Source: Dehalococcoidales bacterium
GTDB lineage: Bacteria > Chloroflexota > Dehalococcoidia > Dehalococcoidales > UBA2162
DNA: 63,176 nt
Direction: 5' to 3'
Assembly: GCA_016932435.1 (NCBI GenBank)
Contig: JAFGCW010000031.1
Location: 1-63,176 of the forward strand
The position numbers were made by a program, and so were the translations under genes. Shown here in pieces: positions 44,127 to 52,647 of the stretch. The stretch's first letter is position 1, and the number at the start of each line of letters is the position of its first letter. The notes beneath the pieces are model-generated. The model saw only the letters and a program-made list of their open reading frames with translations, did no database searches and was not told the DNA's origin.

Positions 44127-44135
44127 GAGACAATT

Positions 44136-45653
44136 ATGGATAAAGTAATAATATTCGATACCACCCTAAGAGACGGAGAACAGGCAGCCGGAGCCACCCT
44201 GAATATCCAGGAAAAAGTTGAAATTGCAAGGCAATTGGAAAAACTGGGCGTCGACGTTATTGAAGCCGGAATGCCTGTAAACTCTCGAACAGAACTGGAA
44301 GCAGTCGCTATGATTTCCAGGGAAGTCCGCAATGCAACTATTTGCGGTCTGGCACGGGCCCTTCCCACCGATATTGATAAAGCATGGGAAGCAGTTAAAG
44401 AAGCCGAGGATCCCCGCATTCATGTATTTCTTTCGGCATCGGATATCCACATAATGCACCAGCTCAAGAAAAGTCGTGACGAGATCCTTGAAATGGCAAG
44501 AGCAGGTGTGGTCAGAGCAAAAGGATATTTACATAATGTGGAATTCTCGCCAATGGACGCCAGCCGGGCCGAACCGGAATATATCTATCAGATGCTGGAA
44601 GCGGTGATAGACGCCGGAGCTACGACGGTTAATATCCCGGATACCGTAGGTTATGCTATGCCTGATGAATTCGGAAACCTTATCGAAGGTATATTGAATA
44701 ATGTTTCCAATATCGACAAGGCGATAATAAGCATTCACTGCCATAACGATCTCGGTATGGCAGTAGCCAACAGCCTGGAAGCCATCAGGCGTGGAGCGAG
44801 ACAAGCAGAGTGCACAATTAACGGAATCGGTGAAAGAGCCGGGAACGCGTCACTGGAAGAAATTGTGATGTCCATTAAAACCCGCCGTGATTTTTATGAT
44901 CTCGAAACGGGGATCGATACAACGCAGATATATAAGACCAGCAGACTGGTCAGCGATCTGACAGGTTTCCCGGTCCAGCCAAACAAGGCAATTGTTGGCG
45001 GAAATGCCTTCCGGCATGAGTCCGGTATTCATCAGGATGGTGTTATTAAGATGCCTATTACCTATGAGATTATTGAACCTCAGGTGGTTGGCATACCTGC
45101 CAGCACACTGGTTCTTGGGAAATTAAGCGGAAGACATGCCTTCAGAGAGAGGTTGTCGGAACTCGGTTATAACCTCACAGACGAAGAGTTCACCCAGGCG
45201 TTTTCTGCGTTCAAAGAACTAGCCGAAAAGAAAAAGGAAGTAACCCACAGAGATATAGAATCACTTCTGGCAGAGGAAAAACGAACCGTCACCGAAGATT
45301 ACCACCTTAAACGCATACAGGTTACTTGCGGTGATAAAGGTATGCCGACTGCTGCTGTCCGGCTTATTACGCCGGATGAGCGAGTGATAGAAGACGCAGC
45401 GCTCGGAACAGGACCTGTCGATGCAGTGTATAAGGCAATCAATCGCCTCGTCGGTGTCCCGAACAAACTTACGGAATTCAGTGTGAAGTCGGTTACCGAA
45501 GGTATTGACGCTATCGGCGAGGTGCTTATCCGTATTGAAAGCGACGGTATATCTTATACCGGGCGTGGCGCGGATACTGATATTATCGTTGCCAGCGCAA
45601 GAGCGTATATAAATGCTTTGAACCGTCTTCTTACAGCCACGAGATCTGCTTAA
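44136..45653 (+). CDS. leuA: 2-isopropylmalate synthase
   Basis: Condenses acetyl-CoA with 2-oxoisovalerate, first committed step to leucine. The 505-residue product has the HMGL-like barrel with [16 protein letters not shown] (6-21), the metal HxH in [16 protein letters not shown] (about 200-215), [16 protein letters not shown], and the C-terminal LeuA allosteric domain (about 360-500) that binds leucine. AGGAG lies 6 bases before the ATG, within a possible structured leader. Confidence 0.95.
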   Translation: MDKVIIFDTTLRDGEQAAGATLNIQEKVEIARQLEKLGVDVIEAGMPVNSRTELEAVAMISREVRNATICGLARALPTDIDKAWEAVKEAEDPRIHVFLSASDIHIMHQLKKSRDEILEMARAGVVRAKGYLHNVEFSPMDASRAEPEYIYQMLEAVIDAGATTVNIPDTVGYAMPDEFGNLIEGILNNVSNIDKAIISIHCHNDLGMAVANSLEAIRRGARQAECTINGIGERAGNASLEEIVMSIKTRRDFYDLETGIDTTQIYKTSRLVSDLTGFPVQPNKAIVGGNAFRHESGIHQDGVIKMPITYEIIEPQVVGIPASTLVLGKLSGRHAFRERLSELGYNLTDEEFTQAFSAFKELAEKKKEVTHRDIESLLAEEKRTVTEDYHLKRIQVTCGDKGMPTAAVRLITPDERVIEDAALGTGPVDAVYKAINRLVGVPNKLTEFSVKSVTEGIDAIGEVLIRIESDGISYTGRGADTDIIVASARAYINALNRLLTATRSA

Positions 45654-45739
45654 AGACCAACCGGCGGTTAAAGTTGTATACTGTAAATAACTGACAGGTT
45701 TTTCCAGAAAATACTTACGAATTTATCGAGGTGTGTGAA

Positions 45740-46990
45740 GTGACATTAGTTGAAAAGATACTGGCTGCTCATTCAGGTAAAGAAAGCGTCAGTCCCGGCG
45801 AATTTATTAATGCCAGGGTCGATGTTGTGCTGGCTAACGATATTACGGCACCGATAGCCATAAAGGAATTCAGGAAAATAGGTGTCGAAAAAGTTTTCGA
45901 TCCTGAGAAGATAGTAATGGTGGCAGACCATTTTGTTCCGAATAAAGATATTCTCTCGGCTGAACAGGTAAAGTTCATGCGGGATTTCTGCATCGAACAA
46001 GGTATTAAGTGCTATGACGTTGGTGAAATGGGCATCGAACATGTGCTGCTTCCGGAACAGGGCATCGTGCTTCCGGGAGATGTGATAATCGGCGCTGATT
46101 CGCATACCTGCACCTACGGCGCGGTCAGCGCTTTTTCGACCGGAATGGGATCGACGGATATAGCTTCGGCAATGGCTACCGGATATATCTGGATGAAGGT
46201 ACCTCAGACCATCAAGTTCGTTTATAACGGTACGTTAAGAAGATGGGTTGGCGGTAAAGACCTGATACTTCATACTATCGGAGATATAGGTGTAGACGGT
46301 GCCCTTTATTCGGCGATGGAGTTTACCGGGCATGCTATTAACAGCCTTCCCATGGATGGACGTTTCACAATGGCAAACATGGCAATCGAGGCAGGAGCTA
46401 AAGCAGGGATATTCCATGTGGATGGTAAAACATCAGCCTATCTGAAATTACGGGCAAAACGAGAATACACTATTTACGAACCGGATGAAGATGCTGAATA
46501 TGAAAAAATCATCGAGTATGATGTTTCGTCACTTGAACCGCAGGTATCTCTTCCACATCTTCCGTCAAATGCCAAACCGGTAAGTCAGGTAAAAGGGATC
46601 AAAATAGACCAGGCTGTAATAGGAAGCTGCACGAACGGCCGCCTCGAAGATTTAAGACTTGCCATTGAAGTGCTTAAAGACAGGCATGTACACCCGAACG
46701 TACGCTGTATAATCATACCCGGAACGCAGCAGGTGTATCTCGATGCTCTAAAAGAAGGCATCATTGAAAAATTTATAAATGCAGGGGCCGCTGTAAGCAC
46801 TCCTACCTGCGGACCCTGTTTGGGCGGTCATATGGGTGTCCTTGCTGAAGGTGAAAAGTGTATCTCGACAACCAATCGGAATTTCGTCGGTCGCATGGGA
46901 CACACAAAATCCGAGGTGTACTTGGCAAATCCTGCTGTGGCAATGGCAAGTGCCATTACCGGTGAGATAACCGGGCCTGACAATGTGTAG
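45740..46990 (+). CDS. leuC: 3-isopropylmalate dehydratase large subunit
   Basis: Aconitase-family [4Fe-4S] enzyme that isomerises 2- to 3-isopropylmalate and, with CimA, citramalate to 3-methylmalate. The three cluster Cys are in [12 protein letters not shown] (about 293-304) and [13 protein letters not shown] (about 353-365). At 416 residues it is the short archaeal/LeuC2 type rather than the 460-residue enterobacterial type. The start is GTG at 45740, which has GAGGTG six bases before it and gives [13 protein letters not shown]; an upstream in-frame GTG at 45731 overlaps that ribosome site. Confidence 0.95.
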   Translation: MTLVEKILAAHSGKESVSPGEFINARVDVVLANDITAPIAIKEFRKIGVEKVFDPEKIVMVADHFVPNKDILSAEQVKFMRDFCIEQGIKCYDVGEMGIEHVLLPEQGIVLPGDVIIGADSHTCTYGAVSAFSTGMGSTDIASAMATGYIWMKVPQTIKFVYNGTLRRWVGGKDLILHTIGDIGVDGALYSAMEFTGHAINSLPMDGRFTMANMAIEAGAKAGIFHVDGKTSAYLKLRAKREYTIYEPDEDAEYEKIIEYDVSSLEPQVSLPHLPSNAKPVSQVKGIKIDQAVIGSCTNGRLEDLRLAIEVLKDRHVHPNVRCIIIPGTQQVYLDALKEGIIEKFINAGAAVSTPTCGPCLGGHMGVLAEGEKCISTTNRNFVGRMGHTKSEVYLANPAVAMASAITGEITGPDNV

Positions 46991-47001
46991 GAGGTGATCC
47001 T

Positions 47002-47478
47002 ATGGCTAAGCTGAAGAAAACCTGGAAGGAAAAACTGCACGAAGACAGGAAAGCTGAAGTTGTCGAGATAACAGAGAACATGAGTAAGAAATGGGGAACC
47101 GGCACCTGCGTAATACCGGCGCCGATTGAAGTCGATGAAATCATGAAAATGGTTCCCTCAGGTAAACTGATAACGATTAACCAGATAAGGGAGACGCTGG
47201 CAAGGAGACACGGTGCTACGATCGGATGACCGATTACCACCGGCATATTTGCCGGCATTGCGGCTCGTGCGGCCGCCGAGGACGAAGCCGAAGGATTGCC
47301 CGATATTACTCCTTACTGGCGGACTCTGAAATCGAAAGGCGAACTGAATGAAAAATACCCCGGAGGGCTCGAAGGACAGACGGTCCGGCTTCAGAAAGAA
47401 GGACACATTATCGAACCTGACCGTAAAGGAAAACCTAAAAAAGTAAAAGACTTCGAAAAAAGTCTTGTTGAAGTCTAG
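47002..47478 (+). CDS. MGMT-like (ATL-type) protein with in-frame TGA at conserved Cys; candidate selenoprotein
   Basis: A 158-codon frame interrupted only by TGA at 47227-47229 (codon 76). Before it the product ends in LARRHGATIG; after it the same frame continues PITTGIFAGIAARAAE, then DITPYWRTLKSKGELNEKYP and PGGLEG to a TAG at 47476. This order is that of an MGMT/alkyltransferase-like family in which, as I recall it, the residue before PITTGIF is Cys. The TGA thus replaces precisely a conserved Cys, with no frameshift or decay. Selenocysteine insertion is the leading idea; a recent nonsense mutation is the alternative. It lies between leuC and leuD, with GGAGGTGAT before its ATG. Confidence 0.75.
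47227..47263 (+). promoter_or_regulatory. hairpin directly 3' of the TGA codon, candidate bacterial SECIS
   Basis: Three bases of lower stem CCG (47230-47232) can pair with CGG (47261-47263), and CCGGCA (47240-47245) pairs perfectly with TGCCGG (47250-47255) around the tetraloop TATT. The apical loop begins 16 bases after the TGA, inside the range known for bacterial SECIS elements. The loop lacks the G usually found in its first two positions, which weakens the case. Confidence 0.45.
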
Positions 47479-47492
47479 ACTACTGAGGAGAA

Positions 47493-48002
47493 ATGAATAT
47501 GTTGAAAGGGAAAGTACATAAATACGGTTCGGATGTAAATACGGACGAGATTATACCGGCACGTTATTTATATCTGTCCGAACCGGACGAACTTGCAGAG
47601 CACTGCATGGAAGATATAGACGCTGAATTCCTGAAAAATGTTGAACAGGGAGATATCATCGTGGCTACCACAAACTTCGGTTGCGGCTCATCACGAGAAC
47701 ATGCACCGATCGCGATAAAAGCTTCAGGTATCTCATGCGTCATTGCCAAAAGCTTTGCTCGAATATTCTTCCGAAATTCTATCAATATCGGATTACCGCT
47801 GCTCGAATGTGAGGAAGCGGTGGACGGGATAGAAAATGGAAATATCGTAGAAGTCGATCTTGCCAGTGGAATGATAACGAATACGAACAGCGGTAAGACC
47901 TATACTGCAAAACCATATCCCGGATTTATGGGAGAGCTTATCGCGGCTGGCGGACTCATTGAATATACAAAGAGAGAAGTTGAAAAACTGAGGAGGAGTT
48001 AA
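47493..48002 (+). CDS. leuD: 3-isopropylmalate dehydratase small subunit
   Basis: Small (swivel) subunit partner of leuC. The 169-residue product is the archaeal/LeuD2 type: [20 protein letters not shown] (about 13-32), then [18 protein letters not shown] (about 62-79). The substrate loop reads YLYL rather than the YLRT of homoaconitase, supporting isopropylmalate isomerase. GAGGAG precedes ATG 47493; ATG 47499 is also possible. Its stop overlaps the leuB start (TAATG). Confidence 0.94.
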   Translation: MNMLKGKVHKYGSDVNTDEIIPARYLYLSEPDELAEHCMEDIDAEFLKNVEQGDIIVATTNFGCGSSREHAPIAIKASGISCVIAKSFARIFFRNSINIGLPLLECEEAVDGIENGNIVEVDLASGMITNTNSGKTYTAKPYPGFMGELIAAGGLIEYTKREVEKLRRS

Positions 48003-49099
48003 TGCATTTCAATATCGCTGTATTGCCGGGTGACGGCATTGGTGTAGACGTTTGTACTGAAGCGGTTAAGGTACTGAAAACCGTAGAGAAAAAGTATGGT
48101 CATGAATTTAAGCTAAAAGAAGGGCTTATCGGTGGGATCGCTATAGATGAAGCAGGTGAACCTTTACCGAAAGACACCTTGAAGATATGTAGAAGTTCCC
48201 ATGCTGTAATGCTTGGCGCAGTCGGCGGCACCAAGTGGGATGACCCGAACGCTAAGACCAGGCCTGAAGATGGACTACTCGATATCAGGAAGAAAATGGG
48301 GCTTTTTGCTAACCTGCGACCGGTTAAGGTATTTCCGATGCTTATTAACGGGACAAATCTTAAACCGGAGGTTATCGACGGTGTCGATTTCATTTTTATA
48401 AGGGAACTGACCGGCGGATTATATTTTGGTAAGCCGAAGAAACGCTGGGTAACTGCGAAGGGCAGGAAAGCCGTCGATTCCATGCTCTATTCCGAACAGG
48501 AGATAGACAGGATCGTCCGAGTAGGGTTCGAACTGGCTCGAACTCGTGGAAAGAAACTGATCTCGGTTGATAAAGCCAATGTCCTGGAGTCTTCACGACT
48601 ATGGCGAGCAGTCGCAATGGAAGTAGCAAAAGATTATCCGGACATTGAACTCGAACATATGCTGGTGGATGCCTGTGCGATGCGAATTATCCAGAATCCA
48701 AAATATCTGGATGTACTGGTTACTGAGAATACGTTCGGAGATATACTCACCGACGAGGCCTCGATGTTAGCCGGTTCTATGGGTATGCTGGCATCGGCAA
48801 GTCTTGCGGGAATACCACAGGAAGGTAAAGCAATACCGGGACTGTACGAGCCGATACATGGCAGTGCTCCGCGTCGTGCCGGACTGGATATGGCGAATCC
48901 GATGGCGATGATACTCAGCATGGCAATGATGCTCAGGTATTCTCTGTGCCTTAATGAAGAAGCCAAAGTGGTGGAGGACGCAGTCGAGTCTGTTCTGAAT
49001 CAGGGATACCGCACCTATGATATAATGGACGAAGGTAAAACCAAGGTCGGAACAGCCGAAATGGGAAACCTGATAAGCAAGGCAATCGAGGAGAAATAG
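48002..49099 (+). CDS. leuB: 3-isopropylmalate dehydrogenase
   Basis: NAD-dependent oxidative decarboxylation of 3-isopropylmalate in leucine synthesis; probably also of 3-methylmalate in the citramalate route. The 365-residue product has LPGDGIGVDV (8-17), FIRELTGGLYFG (about 132-143, LeuB-type substrate loop), DKANVLESSRLWR (about 192-204) and the NAD-site ending GSAPRRAGLDMANPMA (about 289-304; the usual DIAGK is replaced by RRAGL). GAGGAG precedes the ATG. Confidence 0.95.
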   Translation: MHFNIAVLPGDGIGVDVCTEAVKVLKTVEKKYGHEFKLKEGLIGGIAIDEAGEPLPKDTLKICRSSHAVMLGAVGGTKWDDPNAKTRPEDGLLDIRKKMGLFANLRPVKVFPMLINGTNLKPEVIDGVDFIFIRELTGGLYFGKPKKRWVTAKGRKAVDSMLYSEQEIDRIVRVGFELARTRGKKLISVDKANVLESSRLWRAVAMEVAKDYPDIELEHMLVDACAMRIIQNPKYLDVLVTENTFGDILTDEASMLAGSMGMLASASLAGIPQEGKAIPGLYEPIHGSAPRRAGLDMANPMAMILSMAMMLRYSLCLNEEAKVVEDAVESVLNQGYRTYDIMDEGKTKVGTAEMGNLISKAIEEK

Positions 49100-50698
49100 T
49101 TGGCTGCAGTAGAACTATACGATACTACTTTACGTGACGGTGCTCAGAGTGAGGGGATATCCTTTTCACTGGGTGACAAGATACATATTGTCGAAAAACT
49201 GGATGAACTGGGCATCCACTACATAGAAGGCGGCTGGCCGGGATCGAATCCAAAAGACGCGGCTTTTTTCAAGCGTGTACAGAAGTTGAAGTTAAAGAAA
49301 GCCCGAATAGCAGTCTTCGGCAGCACGCGTCGTGTCGGCATTAAAGCTGAGGAAGATAATAATGTCATTATGCTGGTAGAGTCCGGTGCTTCCGTCGCTA
49401 CGATCGTTGCCAAGGCATCCGACCTTCAGGTGAAGCATGTATTGAATACGACTGGTGAAGAGAATCTTAGTATGATAGAAGATACTGTCAGATATTTAAA
49501 GTCCCAAGGGATGACAGTGTTTCTCGACGCTGAGCACTACTTCGATGGCTGCAAGTCGGATCCTGATTATGCCTTGCAATGTGTGAAGATAGGTGCTGAC
49601 GCCGGCGCCGACTGTATCGTGTTATGCGAGACAAATGGCGGTGCTTTGCCAGACGATGTTGAAAAAGCCGTTAAATCCGCGAAAAAAGCGACAAATGTTC
49701 CCCTGGGAATACATGCTCATAATGATGCCGGTCTGGCAGTTGCAAATACACTTGTGGCAGTCAAGGCAGGAGTAACCCACGTACAGGGAACAATAAACGG
49801 ATACGGAGAACGTACCGGTAATGCGAATTTGTGTTCTATCATTCCGTCCTTGAAGCTTAAGATGAATATCGAGTGTATATCGGATGAGCAGCTGGTAAAG
49901 CTGACTGAGATATCTCATTATATAAGTGAACTGGCAAATCAAGCTCCTGCTCCTTTTGCTCCTTATGTCGGTTCCAGCGCTTTCAGCCATAAAGCCGGAT
50001 ACCACATGGACGGTATGCAGAAATGGCCTGAAGCCTATCAGCATATCGATCCGGCTAAAGTCGGTAATCAGCAGAGAACTGTTGTTTCCGAACTTTCCGG
50101 AAAGCGGAATATATCATATTTAGCCGAAGAGATGGGGATAAAGCTGGAAGCACGATCACCCGAGACAAGAGCGCTTCTCCAGAAAGTGAAGCAGCTTGAG
50201 AGCCAGGGTTTCCAGTATGAGCACGCCCAGGCATCTTTTGAGATGCTGGTCCGACGCGCTGCTCCGGATTATGTAGCGCCATTCGAGTTAGTAGATTATA
50301 TGGTTGTTATCGAAAACAAGCGTCGTCAGCCGACGAAAACCATGACGGAAGACATGCTTTCTGAAGCGATGGTTAAGGTAAAGATAGGTGATGAATTATT
50401 CCATACCGCCGCTGAAGGAAATGGACCGGTTAATGCGCTCGATGATGCACTACGAAAGGCACTGCTTCAATATTACCCTAGCCTGAAAGTAGTAAAACTG
50501 GTCGACTACAAGGTCCGTATACTCGAAGAAAGTACCGGTACTGAATCGCAGGTACGTGTATTGATCGAGTCGAGTGATGGCAATGAAGAGTGGACTACCG
50601 TAGGCAGTTCCACCAATATAATCGAAGCAAGCTGGATGGCTCTGGCGGACAGCCTGGAATACTGGCTTTGTAAGAATGGAAAAACAGACCGACCGTAA
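49100..50698 (+). CDS. cimA: (R)-citramalate synthase
   Basis: Condenses pyruvate and acetyl-CoA to citramalate, giving isoleucine without threonine deaminase. The 532-residue LeuA-like protein has YDTTLRDGAQSEGISFSL (6-23), the CimA/AksA-type GGWPGSNPKD (about 41-50), the HxH metal motif GIHAHNDAGLAVANTL (about 202-217) and a C-terminal LeuA_dimer domain. The long form and the GGWPGSNPKD element separate it from LeuA. The start is TTG at 49100 with GAGGAG upstream. Last gene of the branched-chain cluster. Confidence 0.94.
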   Translation: MAAVELYDTTLRDGAQSEGISFSLGDKIHIVEKLDELGIHYIEGGWPGSNPKDAAFFKRVQKLKLKKARIAVFGSTRRVGIKAEEDNNVIMLVESGASVATIVAKASDLQVKHVLNTTGEENLSMIEDTVRYLKSQGMTVFLDAEHYFDGCKSDPDYALQCVKIGADAGADCIVLCETNGGALPDDVEKAVKSAKKATNVPLGIHAHNDAGLAVANTLVAVKAGVTHVQGTINGYGERTGNANLCSIIPSLKLKMNIECISDEQLVKLTEISHYISELANQAPAPFAPYVGSSAFSHKAGYHMDGMQKWPEAYQHIDPAKVGNQQRTVVSELSGKRNISYLAEEMGIKLEARSPETRALLQKVKQLESQGFQYEHAQASFEMLVRRAAPDYVAPFELVDYMVVIENKRRQPTKTMTEDMLSEAMVKVKIGDELFHTAAEGNGPVNALDDALRKALLQYYPSLKVVKLVDYKVRILEESTGTESQVRVLIESSDGNEEWTTVGSSTNIIEASWMALADSLEYWLCKNGKTDRP

Positions 50699-50722
50699 AT
50701 AATTCGCTTTTACGGTCGGTCT
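50686..50722. repeat. 14-bp perfect hairpin overlapping the cimA stop codon
   Basis: AGACCGACCGTAAA (50686-50699) pairs perfectly with TTTACGGTCGGTCT (50709-50722) around a 9-base loop; the cimA stop codon is inside the left arm. There is no T-run, so it may be a Rho-associated or 3'-protective structure closing the operon, or a bidirectional end shared with the convergent VOC gene. Confidence 0.65.
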
Positions 50723-50738
50723 CTGGTTTACTTAAATT

Positions 50739-51209
50739 CTAGTTTCTCGGTGGAGGAGGTCCCGGAGGACCCGATTGTTTCAATTCGATGACGACACCTC
50801 CCACTTTCCTGGCATCCATGTAGGCGTATTGTCCCTTGGCATGATACATGACCGGGACACCTTTGGCTTCGAGTTCTTCGACTTCCTTCTCCAGTTCATC
50901 TACCAGGTAGGCAATGTGGTTCGCGCCTTCACCATGTTCATCCATAAAGGTCTTGTTATAATTATCTCCCTCGACCGGCTCTGTCAGCTCGAATGATAAC
51001 GGACCAAGATCAAGCATTTTTATCTTGATCTTCCAGGGTGGCGCGTCTGTCCTGTCATAGGTTCTCAGTTGTTCGAAATTAGCGCTGTCCAGTACGAATG
51101 GCGGCATATCCGCTGCCTTTCCTCCGAGTGATTCGAAATACTTTACCGCTTCATCGATGTTTTTCACGGAAAGGCCTACATGCCAGAGTGTCCAGTTCTC
51201 AACTCCCAT
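50739..51209 (-). CDS. VOC-superfamily (glyoxalase-like) protein
   Basis: A 156-residue vicinal-oxygen-chelate protein. WHVGLSVKNIDEAVKYFESL (about 9-28) and GANHIAYLVDELEKEVEEL (about 95-113) are the two paired beta-alpha-beta units with their metal His; GVVIELKQ near the end supplies the metal Glu. It resembles methylmalonyl-CoA epimerase-like and other VOC proteins, so the reaction is open. It ends in a proline-rich tail. AAAGGAGAG precedes the ATG. Confidence 0.88.
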   Translation of the reverse strand: MGVENWTLWHVGLSVKNIDEAVKYFESLGGKAADMPPFVLDSANFEQLRTYDRTDAPPWKIKIKMLDLGPLSFELTEPVEGDNYNKTFMDEHGEGANHIAYLVDELEKEVEELEAKGVPVMYHAKGQYAYMDARKVGGVVIELKQSGPPGPPPPRN

Positions 51210-51235
51210 TTCTCTCTCCTTTTTTTATCAATATA

Positions 51236-51724
51236 TTAACCAGCCGACTCCAGGACACCGTCTCTATGGACTAAATGAGTCGGGGTAGAAGGTATATCTT
51301 TTAATCCTGTCTTCAGGAAGGATGGATATAATTTTAAAGTATTTGTATCTTCAATATTAAACCATTTGAAGGCTATTTCCAGGCCGTTATCTTCACAGGA
51401 GAACTCAGTGAATAGCGGGAAAGGAGTGGAATCCGGTATGGTAACTGTGTAGTATAAACCTATTTCATGGTACGATTCTGAATCGAAGCCGAAGAAGTTT
51501 TCGACTATCCACACCAGGCTGCTTACCTCCACTTCAATATCCAGTTCTTCCTTCATTTCTCTAAGCAGTGCTTCGCTTGAAGTCTCCATTAACTCACAAC
51601 GCCCACTGGGTAATGTCCAGAATCCTTCACCTTCAGCCGTCTGTAATAATACGTGGTTGTCCACTGTTATTATAGCTGCCACCCGGTAGTTAAACCTCTG
51701 ACCGTCTTCACAGTAGCTTATCAA
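51236..51724 (-). CDS. NUDIX hydrolase
   Basis: A 162-residue NUDIX protein with the box reading SGRCELMETSSEALLREMKE followed by ELDIEVE, that is, the usual REXXEE helix where the usual Gly after EE is replaced by Asp. The substrate is unknown. The start is TTG at 51724 with a weak ribosome site, 12 bases after cysM, so it probably depends on coupling with the upstream gene. Confidence 0.85.
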   Translation of the reverse strand: MISYCEDGQRFNYRVAAIITVDNHVLLQTAEGEGFWTLPSGRCELMETSSEALLREMKEELDIEVEVSSLVWIVENFFGFDSESYHEIGLYYTVTIPDSTPFPLFTEFSCEDNGLEIAFKWFNIEDTNTLKLYPSFLKTGLKDIPSTPTHLVHRDGVLESAG

Positions 51725-51736
51725 TCGCGTTACTCT

Positions 51737-52639
51737 CTACATAGTAGTCCACAGGTCCATACTCAGATATTTCCATCCAGCGTCAGCAAGTACCGCCACG
51801 ATGCATCCTTTATCTATCTTTGATGCTATCCTTTTGGCCTGGTATATTACTGCTCCGGAAGACATTCCTGAGAAGATACCCTCTTTTTCAAGGAGATCCT
51901 TGTTGGCTTTGATAGCTTCATCGCTCGTTGTTAAGGCACGTTCATCCATCAATTTTAAATCGATAATCGGCGGAAGGTATTCTTCAAGGCAGCGTAATCC
52001 CTGGATCGGGTCACCTATAGGCGGTTCGGCACCGATTACTTTTATATCCGGATATGTTTCTTTCAAACGCCTTGCGATTCCCATAAGAGTACCGCCGGTA
52101 CCGATCCCGGCAATAAGATAATCGATCTTGTCATACGGATTGTCTTCCAAAATTTCAGCACCGGTCGTCTCGTAATGTGCAAGGGGATTAGCCGGATTGG
52201 CGAATTGATCTGCCTTGAAGTATTTGCTGTCCTCAGCAGCCATTTCATTCACAGTATCGATAGATTTCTGTACTCCGTATTTACCATCCGTAAGGATAAG
52301 CTCGGCTCCATGCAGCTTCATAAGCTGACGTCTCTCAAGACTCATGTTATCGGGCATAACGATGGTTACTTTATAGCCTTTCAAACGACCCAACCACGCC
52401 AGAGCTATCCCGGTATTACCACTGGTAGCTTCAATTATGGTCTTGTCTTTTGTCAATTCACCGCTTACTTCGGCTTTCTCGATCATATACTTGGCAATAC
52501 GATCCTTTATACTGCCGCTGCCTCCCGGATTCTGACCTTCCAGCTTGGCAAGAATCTTTACACTTTTTCTAGGACTGTAATTCTGTAGCTCTATCAGTGG
52601 AGTATGCCCAATCGCATCGTTGAGGTTCTTATAATACAT
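51737..52639 (-). CDS. cysteine synthase (CysM-like)
   Basis: PLP-dependent beta-replacement enzyme making cysteine from O-acetylserine or O-phosphoserine plus a sulfur donor. The 300-residue product has the PLP Lys in GGSGSIKDRIA (about 39-49), EATSGNTGIALAW (about 69-81), the phosphate loop GIGTGGTLMGIA (about 176-187) and the C-terminal SSGAVIYQA Ser. It lies 8 bases after rtcB on the minus strand. CysM versus CysK is not decided by sequence alone, although the length favours CysM. Confidence 0.92.
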   Translation of the reverse strand: MYYKNLNDAIGHTPLIELQNYSPRKSVKILAKLEGQNPGGSGSIKDRIAKYMIEKAEVSGELTKDKTIIEATSGNTGIALAWLGRLKGYKVTIVMPDNMSLERRQLMKLHGAELILTDGKYGVQKSIDTVNEMAAEDSKYFKADQFANPANPLAHYETTGAEILEDNPYDKIDYLIAGIGTGGTLMGIARRLKETYPDIKVIGAEPPIGDPIQGLRCLEEYLPPIIDLKLMDERALTTSDEAIKANKDLLEKEGIFSGMSSGAVIYQAKRIASKIDKGCIVAVLADAGWKYLSMDLWTTM

Positions 52640-52647
52640 ATGCTGTC

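Noticed and set aside
47296..47478. Separate TTG-started 60-codon gene downstream of the TGA
   Set aside because: It is in the same frame as the upstream part and is the C-terminal half of one family; no ribosome site precedes it.
50686..50722. Intrinsic terminator at the end of cimA
   Set aside because: The stem is perfect but no T-tract follows, so it is listed as a hairpin only.
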